Below are positions 1 to 13,333 of a stretch of DNA of 64,000 bases, piece after piece; the first letter of the stretch is position 1; each line of letters opens with the position of its first letter. The translations under genes were made by a program, and so were the position numbers. The notes below the pieces were generated by a model. That model saw only the letters and a list, made by a program, of their open reading frames with translations, was not told the origin of the DNA and did no database searches. Source of the stretch: Acestrorhynchus altus (taxonomy: Eukaryota; Chordata; Actinopteri; Characiformes; Acestrorhynchidae); contig CM067522.1 of assembly GCA_034509495.1 (NCBI GenBank), positions 17,530,928-17,594,927 on the forward strand, given 5' to 3'.

Positions 1-48
<48 letters not shown>
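1..48. repeat. (TG)n microsatellite
   Basis: Uninterrupted TG run cut by the window start. Confidence 0.98.
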
Positions 49-49
<1 letters not shown>

Positions 50-171
50 TGAGTTGAAGGTTACAACAAACAAAGCTTCTTTGCCTGGTTGACTCACAAT
101 ACACAAAGGCCCAACTCACACACTCCACAAAGCTTCAGTTATAAGAGTGAAGAGCAATAAACACAGTAAGT

Positions 172-172
172 G

Positions 173-217
<45 letters not shown>
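172..217. repeat. (CG)n(CA)n microsatellite
   Basis: Short CG run passing into an uninterrupted CA run. Confidence 0.98.
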
Positions 218-219
<2 letters not shown>

Positions 220-1090
220 TTACAGTACATACACTATTACAATTTCATATTTTACATGTCCAGTCCAGGGCTGCACAATATTTGTAGAAAATGACATTGT
301 GAAATATATATTTTCTGATATATATACATATATATATACATTGCAATCTTAAAAAATACAGGAATTTTCACCATCGTTTTCACCAGAAATTAGTGATCCA
401 GTGTGTCTTGACATAAAAAAATGACCTCTTTGTATCAAAGATTGGAGTAAAATAAATGATATGGGCTGAATAGTATCTACTTCACGTCGATCCGTCACAG
501 AGAAAAAAACAGTTTGTATATATGTATATAAGGCACGTGACCACATTGCGATGCTGAAACACTATATATTGTGCAGCCCTCGTCCAAACCATCGATGCCC
601 AAACATATAGCTGAAAGAGTTCCGCTTGGAGGAGTGGGAAAATCTAAATTCTAGCTGATGTTAGAGGCTGGTAAACGGTTATTTGACATTATTTCAGGCA
701 AAGAAGACAATACCAGCTTTTTCCTCACAAGAAAATGATATTTCTATTAATTACATGTTACATCTTACTAATTCCATCACCTCCATCCCTCAATATAGCT
801 AATATGAAGAAGATCAATGTCCATATGTTTATAGGGTGTAGATAACGGAACACTGCTGAGAATCACTGTCTTTTTAAAATTCTGTTTATTGATTTCAATG
901 CTCTGTAAAGGGCAAAGAGAAAGCCTTTGATTTGAATATTAAACAGTTCATGATCTCCGTTCAGTGAGTCCGAAAAACACTGCCAAAGTTCTCTGGTGCT
1001 GAATTTGCATGTTGGGGGCTGCTGATCTTCCATTATTTATAGGCAGGCAATGCACCTGTCTGTAGGCAGCATATTCAACGGTAGAGTGAG

Positions 1091-1122
1091 CGCACGCACA
1101 CACACACACACACACACACACA
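1091..1122. repeat. (CA)n microsatellite
   Basis: CA run following CGCACG. Confidence 0.95.
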
Positions 1123-1673
1123 GTCAATACTAACACAAAGTTCAAGGCCAAAGCCAAACAAGTCAAAAACAGCTACCGTAATCAATGGAGTGAAGATAAC
1201 GAGTGCACAATAAATCCCACTCTCTGTGCTCCCCCCAGCGAGGCCTGCTGTTGATGAGATGGACAGGCTTTACTGCACACTGACAACATCTGATGTAATC
1301 AATCTAATGTGTACGCAACTCTAATCTGGAGTGTTATTAATGGATTGGATCTGTGTGTGTGTGAAAGGTCACACTGTCACAGGACAGGGCGGATGGATAT
1401 TTGTCATCATATCATCCCATACAGTCATGGCCAAAATGTTTGGACGCCTGACCTCCTTTCAGTAAATGCACCACGTCTCCTACACGTCTCGAATAAGTGC
1501 GTCCACACCCAGGACAGATTGTGGACTCATTTGAGGGAGGGGATCATTGTCATTGACTTGAACAGCGTGTAAGGTGGTTGTTGTGTCCATCGTCACATGA
1601 CCATTACTAATCGATCTGTAAGTCTCGTAAACACTATACGTTTGTCAGGTGTAATAGATTACATATGTATGGC

Positions 1674-1731
1674 AGTGTGTGTGCCTAGGTGTATGTGTAA
1701 GTGTATGAATGTGTGTGTGCATGTGTTTATG

Positions 1732-1768
<37 letters not shown>

Positions 1769-1872
1769 ATATGTCTATGTGCTTGTATGAGTGTATGTGT
1801 GATTATGTACGTGTGAATATGTATGTGTGTGTGTGTGTGTCTGTGGGTGTGTGTGTGTGTGCGCGCGTGTGT
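1674..1872. repeat. Cryptic TG-rich tract
   Basis: About 200 bp of imperfect TG/TA/TC dinucleotide-rich sequence with a pure TG core near 1735-1764. Open frames of about 100 aa on both strands here are artefacts of the repeat. Confidence 0.9.
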
Positions 1873-3904
1873 AATCTTCATGACCCTGAGATCATTACAT
1901 GATATTGTCTGTCTCCAGGAAATGACCACGAACAAATGCATTGACATAAATCCAATAACAAGAGACAGCGCGGACAAAATTACAGCTAATCTTAAAACAC
2001 GAAGACGCCTCGTCCCCTAATTCTTTAATAGTAAACTACAACAAACCCTTAATCAAAACATCCAGAAACACTCTTTTAATGATTATAGCTTGTGGTTCTT
2101 TATTTGAAATGAGCAACATGTGTTTGGATGGACAAGATCCCCAGATCTCGTACAGGTGGATCGACTGCGCCAAACCTCTCTTTACTGGTGCATTTTTCCA
2201 AACTGGTTCTGGACGGATGATGATGCATTTATTGCACTCAAGCATGAAGAACAGTGGTTCTTGGCATCAGGATTCATGGTATTTCACAGTGCAGGAACAC
2301 CTGCAAACAAGACGTTCTCCAAGGAGGAATGTTTTTGGCCATGCGGGCAACAGGAACCCAGGGCCATCGTATTTTTGAACAAGCCAGGCCCTCTCTCCAG
2401 GCCCCCTGTCCAATGCATTTTCCCTTCTCAGAGTACATTCCTGAGGAATATCCAGTTGGACTGATGTAAAAGATACAGGAATTCCAGTCTGTTAAGTCTG
2501 AGCAGCATTGCAGGGAATCGGATATTCATCGGATTTAAACACCACATATGAAAACGACGCAAATTGGAAATATCAGATTTATTGTTTTCATATACAATGA
2601 AAACAAATCAGATTTAGACCACATTTACATGCTGTGTGAGCTCAGTCTAAGATTTTCCCATTCGGGAAGAACAATGAACTGAGGAACAAATGAAAATGGG
2701 GGAAAAAAACAAACAAAAAAACAACAAACAAACAGAATTTGGGCACAAAATAACAATAGCATATATACCACAAATGAAAAATGAATGGAACTGAAAATGG
2801 CAGCTTCAGTATTTTTTTTTTATAAAAAAAAAAACAAAATAAAAAATCTGAATATGAAAGAACAATAACCTGAAAAAGAATAATAAAAATGAAAATGAGA
2901 AATAGATTACAATGGAATTCACCAGCACCTGTTACTGGCCTCAAATACAGTTTAAGCTTGTTTTTGTTTTTTCTCTGCCTTTTGTGTTGTTCACATATTT
3001 TTGATATTTACAAAATAAACAGATGTAAATATCAAGCCAAAGTATTTGTAACTGCAACAACACTCCAGGAGAAGTGGTGAATTTTCTTACAGAGCGATAT
3101 TTTATATTGTCAATATATCAGCCCTGACTGTAAGCAGTGAACAACTTACTCCAGCTGTTTGCCAGAGTTACTGATTTAATGGGGTTTTTGACAGCACTCG
3201 GTTCAGCTTGTCCACATTGTTTTGGGCAAGACACAGACAGGCCAATTAGGAATTTCATCAACAGTGACCGAACCACACATCAACAAATCAAAGGCCATTC
3301 ATTACCTCCTCTCAGCCAGAAGAACGCAGAAACAAAGCCAACATCACGATCAATTAGGAATCCCATCAAACGGACGGAGATAAAGATCAACAGATCAAAG
3401 TCAATCTATTCCTCGCCCTCAACAACAGTATCCTTCGTGATCATCCAATTGCACCACCACCCTTTCACCTGTCTACACCACCCATTATCAGTACAAGGAG
3501 GGGAAAACATTCCCAAATGATTCCAGTGCTGCTTCTGAAGATAAACCTCGTCTCCACAGTAAATTGGAGATGATGTGTTTCTGTCGTGGCCTCTGAAGCT
3601 CATATTTCTCTGGAAAAAAACGACCAAAAAAATCTTTATTGACTTATTCCGGCGTCTCCCTCCCAGGAAGAGCCTAATGAATGGAAACATTGTAATCCAA
3701 TAAAAGCCACTACAGAGGCTGCAAACAACATTTTGCATTCGTGATTACATTCTCACTACACGAGGCAAACTGCTCCCACGGCTCCAGCCTCACTGGAAGC
3801 AGTGTGAGATCTGACTGCCTGTGCGGGTTTTCTTCTCATGACAGGAAAATGCCCCAACTTTCCAGGATTTTGTTCGGTTACAATTTGCTTTGACATTGAC
3901 GGTG

Positions 3905-4050
3905 TTGTTTCTTCGAAAATCAAGGGTGTTAAAAGGAGTCTGTCCTGCTTTTGTTGGAGTAACTGTCTCCACTGTCCAGGAGAGGATTTCTAATAGATTT
4001 AGAGCCACTGCTCCGAGGATCTGATTGCATTCGGTGACTTGAGCATCACA
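3905..4050. mobile_element. Fragment of dispersed Tc1-like nonautonomous element
   Basis: Shares the AATCAAGGGTGTTAAAAGG, TGTCCAGGA and GATTGCATTC landmarks with copies at 15588-15780 and 37925-38605. Confidence 0.6.
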
Positions 4051-4199
4051 CTGTATCAAACTGCATTTCATTGTAAAGAACAGAAACTATGACGGAGTTG
4101 ATCACTATGCTCTGGGGTTGTGCTACTGCCAGTGGCATTTGTAATATGGCATGGGTGGAGGAAAAAAATCGATTTCACGGAATACCAGCCTACACACAA

Positions 4200-4980
4200 T
4201 ACCCCACGATGACCAAGTGAGCAAAGTTTGTTTCTTTGCAAATTTATTTTGAGGAAAAAAAAAACACAAAAATGTAACTTGTACACAAGTGTTCACAGTT
4301 TGTTGACACACCTTTGACAGCAATTACAGCCTCAAGTCTTTCTGAGTTTGATGCTACAAGCTTGGCACCGGTTTATTTTCTCCCATTCTTCTTTGCAGAA
4401 CCTCTCAAGCTCCGTCAATTGGATGGGGAGCATCCAATACAGTCATTTATAGATATCTCCAGAGACGTTCAATCAGGTCCAAGTCTGGGCTCTGGCTAGA
4501 CCACTCAAGGACATTCACGGAGTTGTCCCGAAGCCACTGCTTTGTTATCTTGGCTGTGTGCTTAGGGTGGAGGTCCCGCTGGAAGATAAACCCAGTCTGG
4601 GGTCCAGAGCTCTCTGGAGCAGGTAATCATCACGGATGTCTCTGTACATCACTATAGTCATCTTTCCCTGTGTCTCAATCCAGTCCTGTCTCGGAGGTCT
4701 ACAGACAATTCCATGGACATCACGGCTTGGTTTGTGCTCTGACGTGCAGTGTCTACTCGGGGACCTGATATGAACAGGTGAGTGTCTTTCCAAATCATGT
4801 CCAATCAACTGAATTGACGACAGGTGTCCGACCAAGCTGTAGAAACATCTCAAGGAGCTCAATTTTGAGTGTCATGGCAAAGGCTGTGAAAACTTCTGTA
4901 CGTGTTACGGTTTTGTTTTTCTTTGCAATGAATTTGCAAAGATTTTAAAACAAACTTCTCACTGTGTCACCATGACATTT
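4200..4980. mobile_element. Internally deleted Tc1-type DNA transposon of a widespread teleost family
   Basis: Contains blocks I recognise from a very common fish Tc1-like element: the region around CAATCCAGTCCTGTCTCGGA, then ATCATGTCCAATCAA, GTAGAAACATCTCAAGGA and AATTTTGAGTGTCATGGCAA, ending in a tract around AATTTGCAAAGATTTTAAAA. The middle of the element, which would hold most of the transposase, is missing: the sequence jumps at about 4670. No intact frame remains. Confidence 0.7.
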
Positions 4981-5450
4981 TTAGGGGAAAATAAAATATC
5001 AGGCTGAAATATGAATATTTTCCGGATGTACCGTACACTGTACTGTCCTTGCCAGCAGAGGTGTCTGTTAGCTGTTATAGGTCAGGTGGGGACCCGGCAC
5101 TTTCCTCTTATTCCTTATCCCATGTTTATCAGTCCTCAGGCTTCCTGTGGTGAAATGACATTCCTCCACCTCCCCTGATGTCCTTGTGCAGAGAAGAGTA
5201 AAAACCATTCCTCTGCTCCAAAAAGGGTCTGCACGTTGTGAGTTACTGAGTCCTGCCTCTGCACGGTGCCCAAACCTTTGCACATAGATCCTTTGTACTT
5301 TTCCATTTTTTATGTTCAGAAAGATACGGTGCTTTATGCTCCATGAGCTACAGAGGTCGTGTTTACTACTGTGTCACTCAGCCAAGGCCGCATTAGACTG
5401 AATATAATACATTTATCTGCCCACACATTCTGACACTGTATAGAAAAACC

Positions 5451-5496
5451 GTGTGTGTGTGTGTGTGTGTGTGTGTGGATGCGCGTGTGTGTGTGT
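5451..5496. repeat. (GT)n microsatellite
   Basis: GT run with a GGATGCGC interruption. Confidence 0.95.
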
Positions 5497-5989
5497 TTTT
5501 TCAGGAGAACATTATTAATGGCATGAGAAAGTGTGTTTCCTAAAAGATGTGTGGCTCAATTAGTGCTGCACATGCTCAGAGGGCCAGGGCCTATGGCCAA
5601 TCTCTCAGCATTGATTTCCTCATCTCCCCATTATAAATAACCAGCAGCTTCCATAAGCCAACGCGAGAGAGATTTCCCCCGGGAATGCCCTCCACTTACA
5701 CTGTAGCAAACATCACAGTGCTCACAGTGAGCTGTGACTTCAGGCCAGGAACAGCAGAGTGCTGGATCAGCCTTGCCTTTCATATTCTAATGGACACATT
5801 AATATGGATATGGACGGTTGGTAAATACAGTGCAGCTCCGGGACACTGAATATGAAGGATGAATACTCTGCTCAGGTTTATCCCACAAATGGGGAACGTT
5901 AAAGAGGTCTGTGCCGTTACGATCATCACACCAGCAGATTACAGTAAACTATACTGTACTGCCCGACTTCTGACCGAATCTAGGTCCAA

Positions 5990-6800
5990 TTCTGGTCCAA
6001 CTGTCATCCAGGCCAAGTGCCACACGTCACACCCTCAAACACATCAGCCTGCATCCTGCTCAGACATCGTTGAATCCAGGTCCGATATTGGCCCAAAAGC
6101 TCGGCTCACATCCGGCCCAAGCTACTGTTGCCCACTGTCCCGTTCCGTGGTGTTATAAGGGAATCGGCCCAAGCTGCAGATGCCAGCTCTCCGGTTCCCA
6201 AGAATAATAAGGGAATCTGCATGAGCTGCTGATGCCAACTCTCCCGTTCCAGGGTGTAATATGGGAATCAGCCCAAGCTGGAGATGCCAGTTCTCTGGTT
6301 CCCAAGAATAATAAGGGAATCAGCTCGAGCTGCTGATGCCCACTCTCTGGTTGCATGGTTTAATATGGGAATCGGCCCGAGCTGCTGATGCCCACTCTCT
6401 GGTTGCATGGTTTAATATGGGAATCGGCCCGAGCTGCTGATGCCAACTCTCCCATTCCATGGTGGAATATGGGAATCGGCCCAAGCTGCAGATGCCAGCT
6501 CTCGGGTTCCCAAGAATAATAAGGGAATCGGCATGAGCTGCTGATGCCAAATTTCCGGTTCCCGAGAATAATAAGGGAATCAGCTCAAGCTGCTGATGCC
6601 CACGCTCTGGTTACATGGTTTAATACGGGATTCAGTCTGAGCTGCTGATGCCAACACTCCAGTTGCCAGAGATCTGGATGCTTTTACACCTAACTTTTCT
6701 GCCCTGGACCGCAAGGTGCCTTGGACTACCATCTGGGCCAAAGTACCAAAAGAGGTGGTCTCAGTCAACATCAGACTGAACCATGGTTGACTTGGCCGTC
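5990..6800. mobile_element. Dispersed element carrying the 52-bp minisatellite
   Basis: The sequences flanking the 52-bp array (AATCTAGGTCCAATTCTGG before it, GATCTGGATGCTTTTACACC after it) have diverged counterparts around a single array unit at 43430-43710. That indicates a mobile element containing the array. The class is not identified. Confidence 0.45.
6159..6665. repeat. 52-bp minisatellite, about ten units
   Basis: The word GGGAATC (or GGGATTC) recurs at 6159, 6211, 6263, 6315, 6367, 6419, 6471, 6523, 6575 and 6627, always exactly 52 bp apart. Units carry one of two tails, CCCAAGAATAATAA or GCATGGTTTAATAT-like. Minus-strand open frames across it are by-products. Confidence 0.95.
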
Positions 6801-6944
6801 TGTCGATCTGTCAGAAAAGGTATAACTGTTGCAGGACTTGATCGTTTGGCAAACTGAAGGTAGTCTCAAGTCCTGCACTTGAAACTGCTGGTGGTGAAAT
6901 CATAATATTAGCAGAAGATTGAACCTGTTCATTCTTTTTTTTCT

Positions 6945-7305
6945 GAAAAACACAATATGCTTATATATTTTAACCAATTGTCGATACAATATGTACGATA
7001 CAATATATGATGTGAAAAATAAAATGTGAAAACATTAGGACATCCCATGAAGTCTTCTTACCGTATTTAAACATTGAAATTTGATCTTCATTTGAGCGCA
7101 CCAATGGGGGCGGAGGGGAGCGGAGTAGAGGAGGAGCTGAGAGCAGGGGGCGGAGCCGAGTGAGAGAGCAGAAATAAAGGTTTCCACAAGATTGAAACAT
7201 GTTCTTTAAAAACTGTAAAACTCAATACAAACCATCACCCGAGCCCATATCTTGCTCTCGTTATATCCTGATATTAATATGAATATCGATATATTGCCCA
7301 GCCCT
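6945..7305. mobile_element. Nonautonomous DNA element (GGGCTGGGCGAT family), with one G-rich unit
   Basis: Shares CGATACAATATATGATGTG and the terminal ATATTGCCCAGCCCTA with the copies at 55801-56344 and 57060-57320. Contains a single copy of the AGTAGAGGAGGAGCTGAGAG unit. Confidence 0.65.
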
Positions 7306-7842
7306 AATGTCATGTATAGGGAGAGGAATATTATGCCGTTTTTATTACACTTGCTAATGTCTCCTTTTCAGGGGGTTTCATTGTTGCATTGTTGCAATGT
7401 CAAACATCAACGTTTGATCCTCTCTCGTTCTTTGATATCAAAACAACTGGGAAAAAAGACAGAACAACAGAACAACAGAAGCTGTCCATACAGATTGCAA
7501 ATGAAAAGTAATTAAAACGTAAAACGTAATAAACACACAGTTCCAATGAAATCGTTTATAAAGTCCATTTAAAAAAGCGAACCGGTGCTTACTCTGCACT
7601 TCCAGGACTTTTTTGCGCGTGAGTCTTAGGAGCCGTCTGAAGTGAGAAGTTGATGAGCAGCCTTTGATCTTGTTGGCTTCGTCTCCATCAGTTTTAATCA
7701 GCAGCCGTCAGCACAGAGCAGCCCTGGAGACTTCCAGCACCACAGTGAGCTCACCACACAAATTACTGAAAAGCTCTTCCTCTGGAGCTTTGTGTTATCT
7801 TCTGAAAGAAAACACTCCTCCTCCTCCACACACTGATCTTCC

Positions 7843-8385
7843 AAAACATTAAGACCACCTACTTGCTTCTACACATCAGCTCCACTTACCATACAGGAGC
7901 ACTTTGTATGTCTAGAACCCACAGGACCACCGCAGGACCACCACAGAGCAGGTATTATGTGGGTGGTGGGTCAGTTCTCAGCACTGCAGTGACACTGACA
8001 TGGTGGTGGAGTGTTGGTGTGTCTTGCACTGGCACATGTGGATCAGACACATCGGTGCTGCCTACCTAGTTGCTCGACTGCTTCTGCACTACGCATTGGC
8101 CATCCTCTGGTCCTTCATCAATAATCTCAGGGTGGTACCCCATCAGCTGCTGTTGGGTTATTGAGTCCAGACAGTGAGGGGTTTAAAAACTCCAGCAGCA
8201 CTGCTGTGTCTGATCCACTTGTACCAGAACAACACACACTGTCACAGTGCAGAGAATGACCCACCGCCTGCATAAAGCCTGCTCTGTGGTGGTCCTGTGG
8301 GGTCCTGACCATTGAAGATCATGCCGAGAAACAGATGGACCACAATCTGTAATTGTAGATCTACAAAGTGCTCCTGTATGGTAAG
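7843..8385. mobile_element. Palindromic nonautonomous DNA transposon, near full length
   Basis: The left arm has CTTACCATACAGGAGCACTT at 7885; the right arm ends with its reverse complement at 8385. The two 24-bp stretches 7885-7908 and 8362-8385 are perfect inverted repeats. Inner landmarks such as GGTGGTGGGTCA and TGACCCACC, and AGACAC/GTGTCT, are also mirrored, so the whole element is a long imperfect palindrome. No coding capacity. Confidence 0.8.
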
Positions 8386-9257
8386 AGGAGGATCTATGCT
8401 ATCTGACTCCTTTGACTGCTCTCATTTTGCACTGGTCGTTTTTGAGTTATCGCTCTCTCCAGTGGCCACTGCAACATGTCCACTTTCGGATGCCATTCAG
8501 CACTGCTGCCTCTGCTTTTACGGTCATACACTGGGGATAGTGCCTCATCACTCCTCGCAGAAAAGGACAGGGCTCGATTTCCCACCACAATTAATGTCGA
8601 CAATGTTGACAAGACACACTTGATGGGAATGTATAAGTCTTTCTAAAGTACAAATCCTCCATTAACGTCAGGGAGATGTTTCCCCAGAAATGAATGATGA
8701 GATCAGAAATGAAGTGATGCAAGAACCGCAGCCCACGGAAAAGAGCCAAATCTGGGACAGCTGCTGTCTCTCCAACACACACACACACGGTCTCCAGACT
8801 GTTCCAGACTGTAGCTCTGCTGTAGCTAAGGATCCCACTAAGATGCAGATGCCCTGCAGGTTCCTTCAGCAGAATGTTCTGGGGATGAGTGAGACTATGG
8901 GAAGATGTCACGGAAGGTCAAAAGAATCCAATAGTAAATAATGACATTCAATCATATGAACCATTCTTGACTCAACCTGGAGCTTGTGGACATTAGGGCT
9001 GTGCACTGGCAAGACTCTGGACATACAATACATATCAGTATACAGGGGTCAAGATAAGGTCATATACTGCAATTTATTTGCTCCCTAGGCCAATTTTGCA
9101 GGACGTTTTTGACCTGTACCTTCACCTGAACATCACAGTATTTAGTATTTATAAAGTATTTATAGGAGACAGCCACACGTGCCAGATATCATTATTGATT
9201 GGCTTGTGGCTTGTAAGGGCTATAAAATGTCACAGCTTATGGATTCTGGGAATTTTT

Positions 9258-9550
9258 GAGTGTTTAAAAACTCCAGCAGCACAGCTGTAACTTATCCACT
9301 CGCACCAGCACAACACACACCATCATGTCAGTGTCACATTGCTGAGAATAACCCACCACTCATATGATACCTACCCCCTACGGTGGTCCCGTGGGGTCCT
9401 GAACGTCGAAGATCAGGGTGAAAGGACAGCTAGACCGACAAAAGTATGCAGAGAGACAGATGAACTACAGTCTGTAATTATAGAACTACAAAGTCCGGTG
9501 TGGTATAAGCTGACGACACGGACAGTGTAGGTAAGAAACAAGGAGATGGT
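9258..9550. mobile_element. Right arm of the palindromic DNA element
   Basis: Matches the right half of the 7843-8385 element: TTTAAAAACTCCAGCAGCAC, GTGGTCCCGTGGGGTCCTGA and TCTGTAATTATAGAACTACA. A left arm follows at 9640-9830. Confidence 0.7.
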
Positions 9551-9639
9551 GGATGCTGTACAATCACATCTTCTTCTGAAATCCCTGAATGTGAAGTTTT
9601 CCATCTTAATGTCCTGCTCGGGGACAGGCAACTTGGCAA

Positions 9640-9830
9640 ATGGCAAATACAGGAGCACTTTGGAGTTGTGCATAATTGGAGACACCACAGGACCACCGCT
9701 GAGCAGGTACTAAGTGAGTGGTGGGTCACTCTCAACACTGCAGTGATCTGGTGGTGGTGTGTTATGGAATGAGTGGATCAGATACAGCAGTGCTGCTGGA
9801 GTTTTTAAACACTGGTCCACCATCTGTGTA
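9640..9830. mobile_element. Left arm of the palindromic DNA element
   Basis: TACAGGAGCACTTTGGAGTT followed by CCACAGGACCACCGCTGAGC and GTGGATCAGATACAGCAGTG, as in the left half of the 7843-8385 element. Confidence 0.7.
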
Positions 9831-9995
9831 CCAGTACTGTACTCTAAGGCTACCGTAGGTAATTGCTTACTATTCCGTTCTGCCGCAGCACTGGTGAGCT
9901 GGGTACCTACTGCTGAGGAGCAAGAGGCTTCTAGAAGAACCCATAAAGCAGCTTCCAACTTCTGCCGGCATTAGCAGCACAAGCTTTCTCAGCGC

Positions 9996-9997
<2 letters not shown>

Positions 9998-10034
<37 letters not shown>

Positions 10035-10035
10035 T
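9998..10035. repeat. (GT)n microsatellite
   Basis: Pure GT run ending in CGCG. Confidence 0.97.
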
Positions 10036-10262
10036 GCTCTCTCAGGAACGAATGGAGAGCAGCTTCGTGTAGGAGGGAGGTGTTGTTATGGTACTAATTG
10101 TGCTTTCTTTTCATCAGGCCTCAGCATGGCTACTATAAATACAGCGGCACTCAGGTGGGAGTCACTTAGCAACAGAGCAGACCTGGGACCAAGAAGTCAT
10201 TAAACATAACAGTACAGTCATTAAAATGTTTGTCTACGAATGGCGAGTAGAGCACACTGGAT

Positions 10263-10264
<2 letters not shown>

Positions 10265-10344
<80 letters not shown>

Positions 10345-10355
10345 CTCTCTCTCTC
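10265..10355. repeat. (CG)n(CA)n(CT)n compound microsatellite
   Basis: CG run, long CA run to 10340, then CT run. Three overlapping open frames here are artefacts. Confidence 0.97.
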
Positions 10356-10682
10356 GGCTCGATTGCTGAAGCTTCTGCGGGAACCTTTAAAGCTTGATCT
10401 ATCTGGAGCCCAATTATACAAGCGGCAGCATCGGAAAAATGAGTCATCTAACTTAAAGGTTAATTAACCTGTATGTTCTTATAGTGGCTAATTCATCTGG
10501 CTATAATGAGTGGACCACACTGACCAGAGAGTGGTTACGGATGAACCTATTACAGCTATGAAAAGTGGCCGAAGAGACAAGGCACAGCTACAGTGGAGTC
10601 GGGAGATGACATTTATTACGGGTTTGAATGTGTATGTGCAGTCTGTGCACACACACACGTGAAATACTGTATCTAACAGAAG

Positions 10683-10690
10683 GATAGATG

Positions 10691-10730
<40 letters not shown>

Positions 10731-11205
10731 AAAAGAGTGAGATTAAGTAGAGACAGAGACGGACCGAGAGAGAATGAGATGGACTGAGAAGACTTCCAGA
10801 GAGAGTCTGAGACAAACTGAGATGTTGAAAGAGGTTTAGAGAGATCAATTGAGACAGACTGTGGGAATAGATGGAGGGAGAGCTGGAAAGTTTGAGAGAG
10901 ATCCAGAAAGAGACTGAGAGACATTAGGAGAGAGATTGAAAAAGATTGAGAGATTGCAAGAGACTGAGAGAGGGCTTCAGAGAGATTCCGATATTGGAAG
11001 AGAGTGAGAGATTGTGAGGGACTGAAAGAGAAAGAGGTGGAGAGAGATGGAGAGAGAGAGACTGGTTGAGAGAGATCAGGAGAGAGAGAGAGAGAGAGAG
11101 AGAGAGGCAGATAGATTGAGACAGATTGAGAGACTGAGAATGAGATTGAGAGACACTGGAAGAACTGAAGGAGAGAGAATGAAAGCTGAAGGAGAGAGAA
11201 GTACA
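10683..11205. repeat. 520-bp purine-rich GA tract
   Basis: Pure GA cores near 10696-10729 and 11080-11105 sit within degenerate GAGAGA/GATTGAGA/GACTGAGA sequence. The strand is almost free of long pyrimidine runs. Confidence 0.9.
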
Positions 11206-12599
11206 GGTCAGTGGTAATGGAGGTTATTCATGTTGACTTCCCCTCAAATGTGATGAAAGCACCGTCACCATCCGCCCGGATTTTCTTACATAACCGTTAT
11301 TATTATTATTATGATGATGATCATCGGTGAGTAATCCAGTAATCCAGCTCGGAAAACTCCTAAAATTCACTTGTTTCCAGCTGAATTAAATCCCAGTTTA
11401 AATGCCAAAGGAGCTTCCAGTGCATGTTTACTGCCCTGTCCACATGCTTGACCCAATGACCTAAAGGCATCACTCATCCTGAGGAAAGTTGTCTTTTTCT
11501 GGGCTGACAGTTTTCACATTTCAAAATAAAAGTCACAAGAAGGGATTAAATGAAATTAAAAAATAATGATATCTGGTATGTGTGTGTGTCTAGTCTGTGT
11601 TGAATTATGTGTGCTTTAAGTTTATGTGCTTGGATGTTTCTTTTTTATCTACCTAAATTATGCTCCTCCTGGAACATCTGGGTGTGTTTTTTCCTCCTTC
11701 CTTACCTTATGTATACTGCTACTGTTTTTTCCAATGAAATTCCCTCCAAGGGATCAATAAAGTATAAATCAATCAATGTCTCCTGTAAATACATTTTTTT
11801 GCTCCAATAATATTGGCCTGGGGTTCTAAAACGTAATATGTTTAAACACAACTGTGATTTCATTCAATAAAAATTAAATAAAATTCAATAAAAAAAACAT
11901 TACAGACAGGCATTTTTCCCAGACATGAGCAGGCCTTCTCTGAGGTTACACAAGGCCCTGATGGTCAAGAATCCCTTATCATTTGAAAAAAATACCCAGT
12001 AATAGTTACTATTTACAGATTCTATCCGAGTCCTGAGTAGACGTACGCTATTACAAGCTCATGGGACATTAGGTAACTATTAAGCAAACAATAGGAGACC
12101 TTCTCCAGCCACCACAGATTCCGGGATACATAAGGAAACTGTACCAATGCTCCTGTAACTGCTATAGCTTCCATTTAACCTTTGCCCCTTTTCTCGTCTT
12201 AGCTGCCAGTCACGGGGGTGTGCGGTGCCAGGATTACTGCAGTGGCTGTGTGTGAGCTCAGCGTGCAGAAACGGCAGAGCCAGGCCCCATTCCAGGATCT
12301 TCTGCAAACAAGCCATAATTCAGATCGCTCCGGAGAGCGACACGAGTGTGCACACAAAACAAACGAGTGCAGATCGGCTGGGGTCAGCACGAACATGTTC
12401 CACGCAGAGTCCCAGAGTCCTGATCGCATGCACTGCTAACATCACTCACCATCAGTTTACCCTCCTCTCGCCCTGTCGTTCTCCTTTACTTTTCCATCCT
12501 TCCTTCTCATCATGTCTGCACATTAATGCACCCCTGATGGTTATTCCACAAGAATGAATGGTGTGCAAAGGTTTGGGCATCACCAACCACAAAGGATAC

Positions 12600-13170
12600 C
12601 ACATCAGCCACTATGAAACATCCACAGAACCACTTGACCTCCCATAGCAATCATATGGGATACCATAGCAACATCTTGTCAACCACTCAGCAGCACTCTA
12701 ATACAGTAACCGTCACAGAACCCACTATATAAAGTTTTTTTTTATATAGTACACACTTAGCAACACCACCTAGGATACCACAACAACCATCTAGCAACAC
12801 CACAGAGACCACATGCGATAGCAGAGAGACTGCTTGTAACACTATAGTACCCACCTAGCGACACCATAGCAAAAACAAATGAAACTAAATGGCAACTACT
12901 TAAAAACACTATAGCAACCAACTAACAACAGCATAACAACCACCTATCAACCTCTTTGAAGTCACCATGAATATTATAGCAACCAGGTAGCAACCACTTA
13001 ACACGATATCACCTGGGATATTATATCAACTACCTTGCAATAACATAGCAACCATGTAGCAACCTCAATACAACACCATAGCAACCACTGGAAAAACTAT
13101 AAAACTATAGCATAGTTTCACCCTAGTGACCACAAAACAGCCTAGCACTTAGCAACGCCATAGCAACAGC
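12600..13170. repeat. Degenerate CATAGCAACCACCTAGCAAC repeat
   Basis: About 570 bp built from imperfect copies of ACCATAGCAACCACCT and CTAGCAACACC. Related stretches occur at 39790-39975 and 41640-41990. Confidence 0.85.
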
Positions 13171-13273
13171 CTCTGAGAGGAAGCCGCATAAGCTGTGCAC
13201 TCGTTCTGAGTCTCCTTAAGGAAATGCACTTTTCTGCTTCATTATCACATCTGAGAAAGTTCACTCATTACAG

Positions 13274-13275
<2 letters not shown>

Positions 13276-13331
<56 letters not shown>
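13276..13331. repeat. (GA)n microsatellite
   Basis: Pure GA run. Confidence 0.98.

Positions 13332-13333
<2 letters not shown>

Noticed and set aside
6159..6665. CRISPR-like regular repeat spacing
   Set aside because: The whole 52-bp unit repeats with no unique spacers, in a vertebrate genome; it is a minisatellite.
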